DNA from: Doris montereyensis
Lineage: Eukaryota > Mollusca > Gastropoda > Nudibranchia > Dorididae
Assembly (NCBI GenBank): GCA_037039925.1
Contig: JAXRKP010001069.1
Span: 108,353 to 172,352 of the forward strand
Direction of reading: 5' to 3'
Length of the DNA stretch: 64,000 nt
In this document: positions 33,645 to 45,251 of the stretch, piece by piece
Layout of the letters: every line of letters starts with the position of its first letter
Position numbering within the stretch: the stretch's first letter is position 1
Position numbers and translations under genes: made by a program
The notes under the pieces: model-generated
What the model saw: the letters and a program-made list of their open reading frames with translations, nothing else
Databases searched by the model: none
Told to the model about the DNA's origin: nothing

Positions 33645-35248
33645 GGTCTTCTTTTCTTGTCTTTGTTCTTGTTTTTGTATTTCGTCTTCTATGTTGTCTT
33701 TTTTTATTCTTCTTTTTTGTCGTTGGTCTTCTTTTCTTGTATTTGGTCTTCTTTTTTTTTTTTGGTCTTCTTTTTTGTCTTGGTCTTTTCTTGTCTTTGG
33801 TCTTCTTTTCTTGTGTTTGGTCTTTTTTCTTGTTCGTCGTCTTCTTTTCTTGTCTTGATCCTTTTTTGTATTTGGTCTTCTTTTCTTGACTTTGGTCTTC
33901 ATTATTTTGTGTCTTTTTTGTCTTTGGTCTTCTTTTCGTCTTTGGTGTTCTTTTCTTGTCTTTGGTCTTTTTTGTATTTGTTCGTCTGTTCTTGTTTTAG
34001 GTACTCTTTTTTTGTCTTGGTCTTTGCTTGCCTTTGCTCTTCTTTTTCTTGTGTTTGGTCTTTTTTTTCTTACTTGTGGTCTTCTTTCCTTGTCTTGACG
34101 TTTTTTTTCTTGTCGTGATTTTTTTTTGTATTTGGTCTTATTTTCTTGTCTTTGGTCTTTTTTATTTTGTTTCTTTTTTGTCTTTGGTCTTCTTTTCTCT
34201 TGTTTTTGATCTTCTTTTTCGTTTTGGTCTTTTCTTGTTTTTGGTCTTCTTTTCTTGTGTTTGGTCTTCTTGTTTGGTATTTGGTCTTCTTTTTTTTGTC
34301 TTTGTTTTTGTTTTTTTGTTTTTCGTCTTCTATTTTGTCTTGCGTCTCCTTTTTGTCTGCTTTTCCTGTTCGTGTTTGGTTTTCTTTTTTGTCTTTGGTC
34401 TTTTTTGTCTTTGGTCTTGTTTTTTTTGGTCTTTTTTATGTCTTTGGTCTTGTTTTTTGTCATTTGTCTTTTTTTAGTCTTTGGTCCTTTTTTCTCTTTG
34501 GTCTTGTTTTTTTGTCATTTGTCTTTTTTTTAGTCTTTGGTCTTCTTTTCTGTCTTGGTATATGTTCTTGTCCTTGGTCTTCTTTTCTTGTTATTGGTCT
34601 TCTTTTTTCATGTTTTTTTTGTTTTTTTATCTTTGTATTGCTTCTGGTTTTGATTTTCGTATTTCGTCTTCTTTTTTGTCTTTGGTCTTCTTTTTTGTCT
34701 TTGGTCTTCTTTTCTTGTCTTTGGTCTTCTTTTCCTGTCTTTGATATTTTCTTCTTCTGTTTTGTCTTCTTTCTTGGCTTTGGTCTTCTTTTCTTGTCTT
34801 GGGTCTTCTTTTCTTGTCTTTTTAGTCTTTTTGTCCTTGGTCTTCTTTTCGGTCTTTGGTCTTCTTTCTTTGTCTCTGGTCTTCTTTTCTTGTCTTTGGT
34901 CTTGTTTTTGTCCTTTTCTTTTTTTCTCTTTTTTTTCTTGTCTTTAGTCTTCTTTTCTTGTTTTCGGTCTTCTTTCTTTGTCTCTGGTCTTCTTTTCTTG
35001 TCTTTGGTCTTGTTTTTTGTCCTTGGTTTTCTTTTCTTTTTTTTTCTTTTTTTTCTTGTCTTTAGTCTTCTTTTCTTGTTTTCGGTCTTGTTTTTTGTCT
35101 TTAGTCTTCTTTTTTGTCTTTGGTCTTCTTTTCCTGTCTTTTGATATTCTCTTTTTGTCTTTGGTCTTCTTTTCCTGTCTTTGGTCTTCTTTTTTTATGT
35201 TTGGTCTTCTTGTCTGGTCTTTGGTCCTCTTTTCTTGTCTTTGTTCTT
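33645..35248 (-). repeat. Satellite family C array (-)
   Basis: Continuous reversed C units. Landmark GTCTGCTTTTCCTGTTCG lies at about 34355. The last 60 bp (TTGGTCTTCTTGTCTGGTC, then TTTGTTCTTGATAAAGAGCG) are repeated at the C/E junction near 41650-41700, so 33.58-36 kb and 40.1-42.1 kb are copies of one segment. Confidence 0.95.
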
Positions 35249-36717
35249 GATAAAGAGCGATAAAGAACGATAAAGAGCGTTAAAGAGCGATAAAGTGCGA
35301 TAAAGAGCAATAAAGCGCGATAAAGAGCGATAAAGTGCGATAAAGAGCGATAAAGAGGATAGACTGCGATGGCGTGCGATAGGCTGCGATAGGCTGCGAT
35401 AGGCTGCGGTAGGCTGCAGTAGGCTGCGGTAAACTGCGATAGGCGGCGAAAAAGAGCGATAAAGAATGATAAAGAGCGATAAAGAGCGATAAAGAGCGAT
35501 AAAGAGCGTTAGGCGGCGATAGACTTCGATAGGCTGCGATAAAAGAGCGATAGGCCGCGATAAAGAGCGATAAAGAGCGATAGGCTGCGATAAAGAGCGA
35601 TAGGCTGCGATAAAGAGCGATAGGCTGCAAAAGGCTGCGATAAAGAGCGATAAAGAGCGATAAAAAGGGATAAAGAGCGCTACAGAGCCGTAAAGAGCGA
35701 TAAGGAGCGATAAAATGCGATAAAGAGCGATACAGAGCGATATGATCCGATAAAGACCGATAGGCTGTGACAAAGAGCGATAAAGAGCGATAAAGAGCGA
35801 TAAAAAGAGATAAAAAGCGATAAAGAGCGATAAGCTTCGATCAAGAGCGATAGGCTGCAATAGGCTACGATAAGAGCGAGAAAGAGCGATAAAGAGCGAT
35901 AAAGAGCGATAGGCTGCGATAAAGAGCGACTGGCTGCAATAAAGAGCGATAGGCTGCAATAAAATGCGATAAAGAGCGATAAAGAGCGATAGAGAGCGAT
36001 AAAGAGCGATAAAGAGCGATAAAGAGCGATAAAGAGCGATAAAGGGCGATAGGGTGCGATAGACAGATAGGCTGCGATAGGCTGCGATAGGCTGCGATAA
36101 AGATGCGATAAAGAGCGATAAAGAGCATAAAGAGAGATATGCTGCGATAAAGAGCGATAGGCTGCGATAAAGAGCGCTAAGCTGCGATAAAGAGCGATAA
36201 AGAGCGCTAGGCTGCGATAAAGAGCGATAGACTACTAATAAAGAGCGATAGGCTGCGATAGGCTGCGATAGGCTGCGATAGGCTGTGATAGGCTGCGATA
36301 GGCTGCGATAGCCTGCGATAGGCTGCGATAGCCTGCGATAGGTTGTGATAGGGAGCGATAGGGAGCGATAGGCAGCGCTAAAGAGGGATAGGCTGCGATA
36401 AAGAGCGATAAAGAGCGATAGGCTGCGATAAAAAGCGATAGGCAGCGATAGGCAGCGATAGGCAGCCATAGGCAGTGATAGGCAGCCATAGGCAGCGATA
36501 AGCAGCCATAAGCAGCGATAGGCAGCCATAGGCAGCGATGAAGAGCCATAGGCAGCGATAAAGAGCGACAGGGATCGATAAAGAGCCATAGACAGCGATA
36601 AAGAGGGATGGGCAGCGATAAAGAGGGATGGGCAGCGATAAAGAGCCATAGGCAGCGATAAAGAGGGATGGGCAGCGATAAAGAGGGATGGGCAGGAATG
36701 GGGAGGGATGGTGAGGT
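35249..36717 (-). repeat. Family E block (-), phase well kept
   Basis: GATAAAGAGC and GATAGGCTGC decamers, ending in CATAGGCAGC and GGGATGGGCAGC decamers next to F. The phase is largely intact. The first 400 bp align with 41691-42080, which carries extra inverted insertions. Confidence 0.94.
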
Positions 36718-37054
36718 ATTAGAGCGGGTAGAAGCGGTAGGAAACTGTAGAAAGCTGTAAAAAGCGGTAAGGAGCTGTTAAAAGCGGTAAAGAGCGGTTA
36801 AAAGATATGGAAGCTGTAGGAAACTGTAGGAAGCTGTATGAAAGCGGTAGGAAACTGTAGGAAGCTGTATAAAAGCGGTAGGAAGCGGTTTAAAAGCGGT
36901 TGGAAGCGTTAGAAGCGGTTAGAAGTGGTTAGAAGCCATTACAAGCGGTTAAAAGCGGTAAGACTGGATTAGAAGGGATTAGAAGGGGATAGAAGGGGTT
37001 AGAAGGGGAAAGAAGGGGTTAGAAGGGTTATAAACGGTTCGAAACGGTCTAGAG
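36718..37054 (-). repeat. Satellite family F array (-)
   Basis: Reverse complement of 11634-12108: GGTAGGAAACTGTAGAAAGC, then GGTTAGAAGCGG, AGACTGGATTAGAAGG, AAGGGGTTAG units and GGTTCGAAACGGTCTAGAGC. It is shorter than the + copy by about 140 bp. Confidence 0.93.
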
Positions 37055-38400
37055 CGATAGGCAGCGATAGGCAGCAATAGGCAGCATAGGGAGCGATAGG
37101 GAGCCATAGGAGCGATAAGCAGCCATAAGCAGCCATAGGCAGCCATAGGCAGCCATAAGCAGCCATGGGCAGCCATAGGCAGCCACAGGCTGCGATAGGC
37201 TGCGATAGGCTGCGATAGGGTGCGATAGGATGCGACAGGGTGCGATGGGGTGCGATAGGGTGCGATAAGGTGCGATAGGCGGCGATAGCGCGCGATAGGC
37301 TGCGATAGGCTACGATAGGCTGCGATAGGTTGCAATTGGTTGTGATGGGTTGCGATAGGTTGCGATAGGTTGCGATAGGCTGCGATAGGTTGCCATAGGC
37401 TGCGATAGGCTGCGATAGGCTGCAAAAGGCTGCGAAAGGCTGCGATAAAGTGCGATAAAGAGCGATAAAGAGCGATAGGCTGCGATAAAGAGCGATAAAG
37501 AGCGATAAAGAGCTATAAAGAGCGATAAAGAGCGATAAAAAGTGATAAAAAGCGAAAAAGAGAGATAAAGAGCGACAGAGAGCGATAAAGAGCGATAAAG
37601 ACCGACAAAGGCCGATAAAGAGCGATAAAGAGCGATAAAGAGCGACAAAGAGCGATAAAGAGCGATAAAGACCGATAAAGAGGGATGAAGAGCGATAAAG
37701 AGCGATAAAGAACAGTAAAGAGCGATAAAGAGCGATAAAGAGAGAAAAAGAGCGATAAAGAGCGATAGGCTGCGATAGGCTGCGATAGCCTGCGATAGGC
37801 TGCGGTAGACTGCGGTAAGCTGCGGTAGGCTGCTATAAAGAGCGATAAAGAGTGATAAAGAGCGATAAAGAGCGATAAAGTGCGATGAAAAGCGATAAAG
37901 AGCGGTGAAGAGAGATAGGCTCCGATAAAGAGCGATAAAGAGCGATAGGCTGCGAAAAATAGCGATAAAGAGCGATAGGCTGCGATAAAGAGTGATAGGC
38001 TGCGATAAAGAGCGATAAAGAACGATAAAGAGCAATAAAGAGCGATAACGAGCGATAAACAGCGATAAAGAGCGATAAAGAGTGATAAAGAGTGATAAAG
38101 AGCGATAAAGAGCGATAAAGAGCGATAAAGAGCAATAAAGAGCGATAAAGAGCGATAGGCTGCGATAGGCTGCGATAGGCTGCGATAGGCTGCCGTAAAC
38201 TGCGGTAGGCTGCGATAAAGAGCGATAAAAAGCAATAAAGAGCGACAAAGAGCGATAGGCTCCGATAAAGAACGATAAAGAGCGAAAAAGAGCGATAGGC
38301 TGCGATAAAGAGCGATAGGCTGCGATCAAGAACGATAGGCAGCGAAAAAAGCGATAGGCAGCGATCAAGAGCGATAGACAGCGATGAAGAACGATAGGCT
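37055..38400 (-). repeat. Family E block (-) with full ordered series
   Basis: The clearest copy of the ordered decamer series: GGCAGC, GGGAGC, AGCAGCC, GGCTGC, GGGTGC, GGCGGC, GGCTGC, GGTTGC, GGCTGC, GAAAGGCTGC, AAAGAGC. It ends at C- through GAACGATAGGCTTTTTG, with three CGAAAAAAGCGATAGGCAGC-like leader units that match the E leaders at 10114 and 10961. Confidence 0.94.
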
Positions 38401-38621
38401 TTTTGTATTTGGTCTTCTTTTTTTCGTTTTTTCGTCTTTTTTTTGTCGCTCTTTTCTTGTGTTTGGTCTTCTTTTCTTGTGTTTGGTCTTCTTTTCTGGA
38501 CTTTGGTCTTCTTTTTTTGTCCTTGTTGTTTTTTGTCTTTCGTGTTCTATTTTGTCTTTGTTCTTCTTGGTCTTCTTTTCTTGTATTTCGTCCTCTTTTT
38601 CTGTTTTTTGGTGTTTTTTTT
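38401..38621 (-). repeat. Satellite family C segment (-)
   Basis: About 220 bp of pyrimidine-rich C units between E and B. It ends GGTGTTTTTTTTGAAATTCC at the conserved B edge. Confidence 0.93.
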
Positions 38622-38887
38622 GAAATTCCATATCACTACGCCTCAATTGGCGTCTAATTTGATATCACTACAGGGCTTGAATCGTCCTCTAATTCGATAT
38701 CCCTACGCGGCCTCAAACGTCCTCTAATTCGATATCACTACGTGACCTCAATCGTCCTCTAATTCGATATCACAACGCGGCCTCAATCGTCTTCTAATTC
38801 GATATCACTACGCGGCCTCAATCGTTCTTTAATTGGATATGACTACGACCTGAATCGTCCTCTAATTCGATATCATTCCGCCTGAAT
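38622..38887 (-). repeat. Satellite family B array (-)
   Basis: About seven B units reversed (GTCCTCTAATTCGATATCAC). The left edge AATTCCATATCACTACGCCT is identical to the right edge of 27110-27375. The order D, B is also conserved between the two sites when read on the same strand. Confidence 0.95.
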
Positions 38888-40003
38888 TAGTACCTACCAT
38901 ACATAAAGAAATAGTACGTACGAAACATAAAGAAGTAGTACCTACCAGGCATAAAAAAGTGGTACCTACCAGACGTAAAGAGTTGTACCTACCCTAAGTA
39001 GGCCAACCAGACATAAAGAAATAGTTCTTACAAGACAGAGTAGTACCTACCAGACATAAAGAATCGTCTTTAATTGTATATGACTACAGACATAAAGAAG
39101 TAGTAATTCGATATCATACCGCAGACGTGAATTAGTACCTACCAGACATAAAGAAATAGTTCCTACAAGACAGAAAGAAGTAGTACCTAACAGACATAAA
39201 GAAGTATTACCAACAAGACGTAAAGAAGTAGTTCTTACAAGACAGAAAAATGTAGTACCAACCAGACATAAAGAAATACGAGACATTACAAGACAGACAA
39301 AAAGTAGTACCTTCCAGACATAAAAAGTAGTACCTACCAGACCTAAAAAGTAGTACCTACCATACATAAAGAAATAGTACCTACGAAACATAGAAGTAGT
39401 ACCTACCAGGCATAAAAAAGTAGTATCTACCAGACATAAAGAAGTAGTACCTACGGACATAAAGAAGTAGTACCACCAGACATAAAGAAATAGCTCCTAC
39501 AAGACAGAAAAAAGTAGTACCTACCAGACATAAAGAAAGTAGTACCTACGAGACATTAAGAAGTAGTACCTAACAGACATAAAGAAGTAGTACCTTCCAG
39601 ACATAAAGAAGTAGTACCTACCAGACATAAAGAAGTAGTACCTACCAGACATAAAGAAATAGTACCTACGAGACATAAAGAAGTAGTACCTAACAGACAT
39701 AAAAAAGTAGTACCTTCCAGACATAAAGAAGTAGTACCTACCAGACATAAAGAAGTACCTACCAGACATAAAGAAATAGTACATAACATAAAAAGTAGTA
39801 CCTTCCAACATAAAAAAGTAGTACCTACCAGACATAAAGAAGTCGTACCTACGAGACATAAAGAAGTAGTACCTAACAGACATAAAAAATAGTTCCTACA
39901 AGACAGAAAAAAGTAGTACCTACCGGACATAAAGAAATAGTACCTATCAGACATAAAAAGTAGTACCTACCAGACATAAAGACGTTGTACTTACCAGACA
40001 AAT
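38888..40003 (-). repeat. Satellite family D array (-), longest copy
   Basis: About 45 D units (GAAGTAGTACCTACCAGACA). B fragments are mixed in near 39062-39130 (ATCGTCTTTAATTG, AATTCGATATCATACCGC). Variants GTTCCTACAAGAC and CCTAACAGACATAAAG keep their order. It ends GACGTTGTACTTACCAGACA, then AATCTTG, the standard D/C boundary. Confidence 0.95.
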
Positions 40004-41690
40004 CTTGTTTTTGATCTTCTTTTTTTTGTCTTAGGTCTTCTTTTCTTGTGTTTGGTCTTCTTTTCTTGTGTTTGGACTTCTTTTCTTGTGTTTGGTCTTC
40101 TTTTCTTTTCAATACATATCAATACGCAAAGTAGTACCCACCAGACATATAGAAGTATTACCTACCAGACATAAAAATGGTCTTCTTTTTCTTGTCTTTG
40201 TTCTTGTTTTTGTATTTCGTTTTTCTGTTTTGTCTTTCATTCTTCTTTTTTGTCGTTGGTCTTCTTTCTTGTATTTGGTCTTCTTTTCTTTTTTGTTCTT
40301 CTTTTTTGTCTTGGGTATTTGGTCTTCTTTTCTTGTGTTTTGTCTTTTTTTCTTGTTTGTGGTCTTCTTTTCTTGTCTTGGTTTTTTGTTGTTGTCTTGA
40401 TCCTTTTTTGTATTTGGTCTTCTTTTCTTGACTTTGGTCTTCTTTATTTTGTGTCTTTTTTTGTCTTTGGTCTTCTTTTCGTCTTTGGTCTTTTTTTCTT
40501 GTCTTTGGTCTTTTTTGTATTTGTTCGTCTGATTTCTTGTTTTAGGTCTTCTTTTTTTGTCTTGGTCTGTTGCTTGTCTTTGGTCTTCTTTTCTTGTGTT
40601 TGGTCTTTTTTTCTTTTTGTGGTCTTCTTTTTCTTGTTTTGACGTCTTTTTTTGTCGTGATCTATTTTTTTGTATTTGGTCTTCTTTTCTTGTCTTTGGT
40701 CTTTTTATTTTGTCTTTTTGTTTTGGTCTTTAGTTTTCTTTGTGTTTTGATCCTTTTTGTTTTGGTCTTTTGTTGTTTTTGGTCTTCTTTTTTGTCTTTG
40801 GTCTTCTTTTCTGTCTTTGGTCTTCTTTTTTTGTCTTTTTTGTTTTTGGTCCTTTTTTTCTTTCTTCTTCTTTTTCAGTCTTAATTTTCTCTTCCTTTTT
40901 CTGCTTTTCCTCTTGTCTTTGGTTTTCTTTTATTATCTTTGGTCTTTTTGGTTTGTCTTTGGTCTTCTTTTCCTGTCTTGGTCTTCTTTTTCTTTGTCCT
41001 TGGTCTTCTTTTTTGTTCTTTTTGCTTAATTTTTTTGTCTTTGGTCTTCTTTTCTTGTCTTTGGTCTTCTTTTTCTGTCTGTGGTGTATTTTCTTGTCCT
41101 TCGTCTTCTTTTCCTTGTTATAGGTCTTCTTTTTCATGTTTTTTTCTTTTTTGATCATTGCCTCTGGTTTGTTTTCGTATTTCTTCTTTCTGTCTGTTAT
41201 GTTCTTGTTTGGTCTTCTTTCTTGTTATAGGTCTTCTTTTATGTCTTTGGTCTTCTTTTCTTGTCTTGGTCTTCTTTTGTCTTTCTTTTTTTTTGTCTTT
41301 TGTCTTTTTCTTGTCTTTCTTCTTGTGTTTGGTCTTCTTTTCTTGTCTTGGGTCATCTTTTCTTGTCTTTTTTAGTCCTTTTTGTCCTTGGTCTTCTTTT
41401 CGGTCTTTGGTCTTCTTTCTTTGTCTCTGGTCTTCTTTCTTGTCTTTGGTCTTGTTTTTGTCCTTTGTTTTCTTTTCTTTTTTTCTCTTTTTTCTTGTCT
41501 TTAGTCTTCTTTTCTTGTTTTCGATCTTGTTTTTTGTCTTTAGTCTTCTTTTTTGTCTTTGGTCTTCTTTTCCTGAACTTTGATATTCTCTTTTTGTGTT
41601 TGGTTTTCTTTTCCTGTCTTTCATTCTTCTTTTCTTATGTTTGGTCTTCTTGTCTGGTCTTTGGTCCTCTTTTTCTTGTCTTTGTTCTTG
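40004..41690 (-). repeat. Satellite family C array (-)
   Basis: Reversed C units containing the type 1 D cassette at 40110-40179. Landmark CAGTCTTAATTTTCTCTTCC lies at about 40876. The right end is the duplicated C/E junction described for 33645-35248. Confidence 0.94.
40110..40179 (-). repeat. Short D cassette (type 1), reversed, third copy
   Basis: CATATCAATACGCAAAGTAG to GACATAAAAATGGTCTTC. It has the same edges as 31869 and 33578. Confidence 0.9.
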
Positions 41691-42078
41691 ATAAAGAGCG
41701 ATAAAGAACGATAAGAGCGTTAAAGAGCGATAAAGTGCGATAAAGAGCAATAAAGAGCGATAAAGAAGCGATAAGTGCGATAGCTCTTTATCGATAAAGA
41801 GGGATAAACTGCGATGGCTTGCGATAGCCTCTTTATCGCTCTTAGGCTGCGATAGGCTGCGGTAGGCTGCGGTAGGCTGCGATAATCGCTCGATAGGCGG
41901 CGAAATCGCCGCGATAAAGAATGATAAAGCTCGATAAAGAGCGACAAAGAGCGTTCGCTCGGCGATTAGACTTCGATAGGCTGCGATAAAGAGCGATAGG
42001 CTGCCTATCGCGATTTAGCGATAGGCTGCGATAAAGAGCGATAGGCTGCGATAAAGAGCGATAGGCTGCAAAGGCTGC
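41691..42078 (-). repeat. Family E segment with hairpin-like insertions
   Basis: Homologous to 35249-35640 (shared rare decamers: CGTTAAAGAG, GATAAAGTGC, GATGGC, GGCGGCGAAA, AAGAATGATAAAG, AGACTTCGATAGG). It is interrupted by inverted bits such as GCTCTTTATCGATAAAGAG (about 41783), GGCGGCGAAATCGCCGC (about 41897) and GAGCGTTCGCTC (about 41950). Confidence 0.88.
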
Positions 42079-44242
42079 CCTATAAGCCCTTTATCGCTCT
42101 ATCGGCCTATCGCAGCCTATCACTCTCCTATCGCAGCCTATCGCTCCCGATCGCTCTTTATCGCTCTTTATCGCTCGCTTATCGCTCTATCGCACCCTAT
42201 CGCAGCCTATCGCACCCTATCGCAGCTTGTCGCAGCCTATCGCAGCTATTGCTCTTTATCGCTTTTTATCGCTCTTTATCGCTTTTTATCGCTCTTTATC
42301 GCTCTCTACCGGAGCCATAGCCGCGATAATCGCAGCCTAGGCAGCGCGATAAAGAGCCTATCGGAGCCTACCGCAGCCTAGGCGGCGATAAAGAGCCATA
42401 GGCAACGATATCGAGCCTAGGCAGCGATATCAGCCATATTCAGCGATCGACAGCCATAGCTCTTTATCGCAGCCATAGGCAGCGATAGGCAGCTCTAGGC
42501 AGCCATTATCGCCATAGGCAGCGATAGGCAGCTCTTAGGCAGCCATATTCAGCGATCGCAGCCATAGGCAGCGATAGGCAGCCATCCTCTTTATCGCAGC
42601 GATAGGCAGTATATCGCTCTTTATCTGCTGCCTCATTATCGCTCCCTATCGCAGCGATATCGCTGCCTATCGCTCCTATTGCTGTAGACCGCCTATCCTC
42701 TTTCGACCGCTTTATCGCTCTTTATCGTTCTTTATCGCTCTTTATCACAGCGTATCGCTCTTTACCGCAGCTCTATCGCGGCCTATCGTCACCTATATCA
42801 GCCTATGCCTATCGCTCTTTATTCGCTCTTTATCACTCTTTATCGCTCTTTATCGTTCTTTATCGCTCTTTATAACTCTTTATCACTCTTTATCGCTCTT
42901 TATCGCTCTTTATCGCCTATCGCAGCCTATCACAGCCTATCGCAGCCTATCGCAACCTATCCAGTCTATCGCAGCCTATCGGTCCTATCGCTTTTTATCA
43001 CAGCCTATCGCTCTTTATCGCCTTTTGTCGCTCTTTATCGCTTTTTATCGCTCTTTATCGCTTTTTATCGCTGTTTATCACTCTTTATCGCTCTTTATCG
43101 CTCTTTATCGGAGCCATAGGCAGCGCGATATCTCTCATTATCTTTCTTTATAAACTCTTTATTGCTTTTTCGCGACTTTATCGCTCTTTAGGCAACAATA
43201 ATCACAGGCTGTGCTCTTTATCGCAACATAGGCGGCGATAGGCAGCCATAGGCAGCCATAGGCAGCGATAGGCAGCGATAGGCCCGCCATTATTCAGCGA
43301 TAGGCAATATAGACAACGATAGGCAGCCATAGGCAGTATTAGGCAGCGATAACCAGCCATAGGCAGCGATAAAGGCGATATCGCTGCCCATCCCCTCTTT
43401 ATCGCTGCCTATGGCTGCCTAGTGCTACCCTATCGCAGCCTATCGCTACCCTATCGCAGCCCTATCACAACCTATCGCAGCCTATCGCTCTTTAAATGGC
43501 AACCTATCGCACTTTATCGCAGCTATGGCTCTTTATCGCAGCCTATCGCTCTTTAAGCTCTTTATCGCTCTTTCTCGCTCTTTATCGCTTTATCGCAGCC
43601 TATCGCAGCCTATCGCAGCCTATCGCGGCCTATCGCAGGTTATCAGAAGTCTATCATAGCCTATCGCTCTTTATCGCTTTTTTTATCGCTCTTTATCGCT
43701 CTTTATCGGTCTTTATCGCTCTTCATCGCTTTTGATCGCTCTTTATCGCTCTTTATCGCTTTTCATCGCTCTTTATCGCTCTTTATCACTCTTTCTCACT
43801 TTTTATCGCTCTTTATCGCTCTTTATCACTTTTATCGCCGTTTATCTCTCTTTATCGCTTAAAGAGCGATCTCGCTCTTTATCGCTCTTTATCGCAGCCT
43901 ATCGAGCTTATCGCAGCCTATCGCTCTTTATCGAGTCTAGCGCTCTTTATCGCTCTTTATCTTTTATCTTTTTATCGCTTTTTACCGATAAAGATGATCG
44001 CTCTTTATCACAGCCTATCGCAGCCTATAAGGAGCGATAAAGAGCCTATTGCAGCCTATCGCAGTCTATCGCAGCCTATCAAAGTCTGTCGCAGCCTATC
44101 GCTCTTTATCGCTCTTCATCATCCCCCAAGTGCTTTTTATCGCTCTTTATCGCAGCCTATCGCTCTATATAGGCTCTTTATCGCTCTTTATCGCTCTTTA
44201 TCGCAGCCTATCGCAGCCTATCAGCGATAAAGAGCGATAAAT
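42079..44242. repeat. Scrambled E decamers, mixed orientation
   Basis: Blocks of both orientations: mostly + at 42079-42310, 42600-43110 and 43385-44220; mostly - at 42310-42600 and 43110-43380. Many broken units. A strand-switch palindrome lies at 43375-43384. No unique sequence is recognised. Confidence 0.87.
43375..43384. repeat. Strand-switch palindrome GCGATATCGC
   Basis: Minus-to-plus E switch, followed by TGCCCATCCC as at the clean sites 48655 to 56495. Confidence 0.85.
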
Positions 44243-44431
44243 GGTTATCGAAGTCGGTTAAAAGCGGTAAGACTGCATTAGAAGGGGTTAGAAGGGGTTA
44301 GAAGGGGTTAGATGGGGTTAGAATGGGTTAGAAGGGGTTATAAGCGGTTCGAAACGGTTCGAAACGGTTCGAAACGGTTCGAAACGGTTTGAAGCGGTTC
44401 GAAGCGGTTGAAAGCGGTGTAAGGCGGTCTA
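44243..44431 (-). repeat. Satellite family F island (-)
   Basis: GGTTAAAAGCGGTAAGACTG, then seven AAGGGGTTAG/ATGGGGTTAG units, then GAAACGGTTC units and GGCGGTCTAGAGC. It corresponds to the right half of 36718-37054. The more diverged left half is missing. Confidence 0.92.
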
Positions 44432-45251
44432 GAGCGATAGGCAGCGATAGGCAGCGATAGGCAGCGATAGGGAGCGATACCGAGCCATAGGGAGCGATAG
44501 GGAGAGATAGGGAGCGATAGGGAGCGATAAGCAGCCATAGACAGCCATAGGCAGCCATAGACAGCCATAGGCTGCGATAGACTGCGATAGGCTGCGATAG
44601 GCTGCGATAGGGTGCGATACGGTGCGATAGGGTGTGATAGGGTGCGATAGGGTGCGATAAGGTGCGATAGGGTGCGATAGACGGCGATAGGGTGCGATAG
44701 GCTGCGATAGGCTGCGATAGGTTGCGATAGGCTACGATAAGCTGTGATAGGCTGTGATAGGCTGTGATAGGCTGTAATAGGCTGTGATAGGCCGTGATAG
44801 GCTGCGATAGGCTGCGATAGACTGCGATAGGCTGCGAAAGGCTGCGATAAAGAGCGATAGGCTTCGATAAAGAGCGGTGAAGAGCGATAAAGAGCGATAA
44901 AGGGCGATAAAAAGCCATAAAGAGCGATAAAAAGCGATAAAGAGCGATAAAGAGCGATAAAAGAGCGATAAAGAGCGATAAAGAGCGATAAAGAGCGATA
45001 AAGAGCGATAAAGAGCGATAAAGAGCGATAAAGAGCGATAGAGAGCGATAAAGAGCGATAAAGAGCGATAAAGAGCGATAAAGAGCGATAAAGAGCGATA
45101 AAGAGCGATAAAGAGCGATAAAGAGCGATAAAGAGCGATAAAAAGCGATAAAGAGCGATAAAGAGCGACAAAGAGCGATAAAGACCGATAAAGAACGATA
45201 AAGAGCGATAAAGAGCGACAAAGAGCGATAAAGAGCGACAAAGAGCGATAA
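44432..45251 (-). repeat. Family E block (-), phase-perfect
   Basis: Ordered series after F, then an uninterrupted run of GATAAAGAGC from about 44920 to 45250. Few indels. Confidence 0.94.

Noticed and set aside
44277..44345. AAGGGGTTAG runs resembling telomeric repeats
   Set aside because: The period is 10 bp, the run grades into F decamers (GAAACGGTTC), and it is internal to the E/F mosaic. No TTAGGG, TTAGG or TTTAGGG array is seen.
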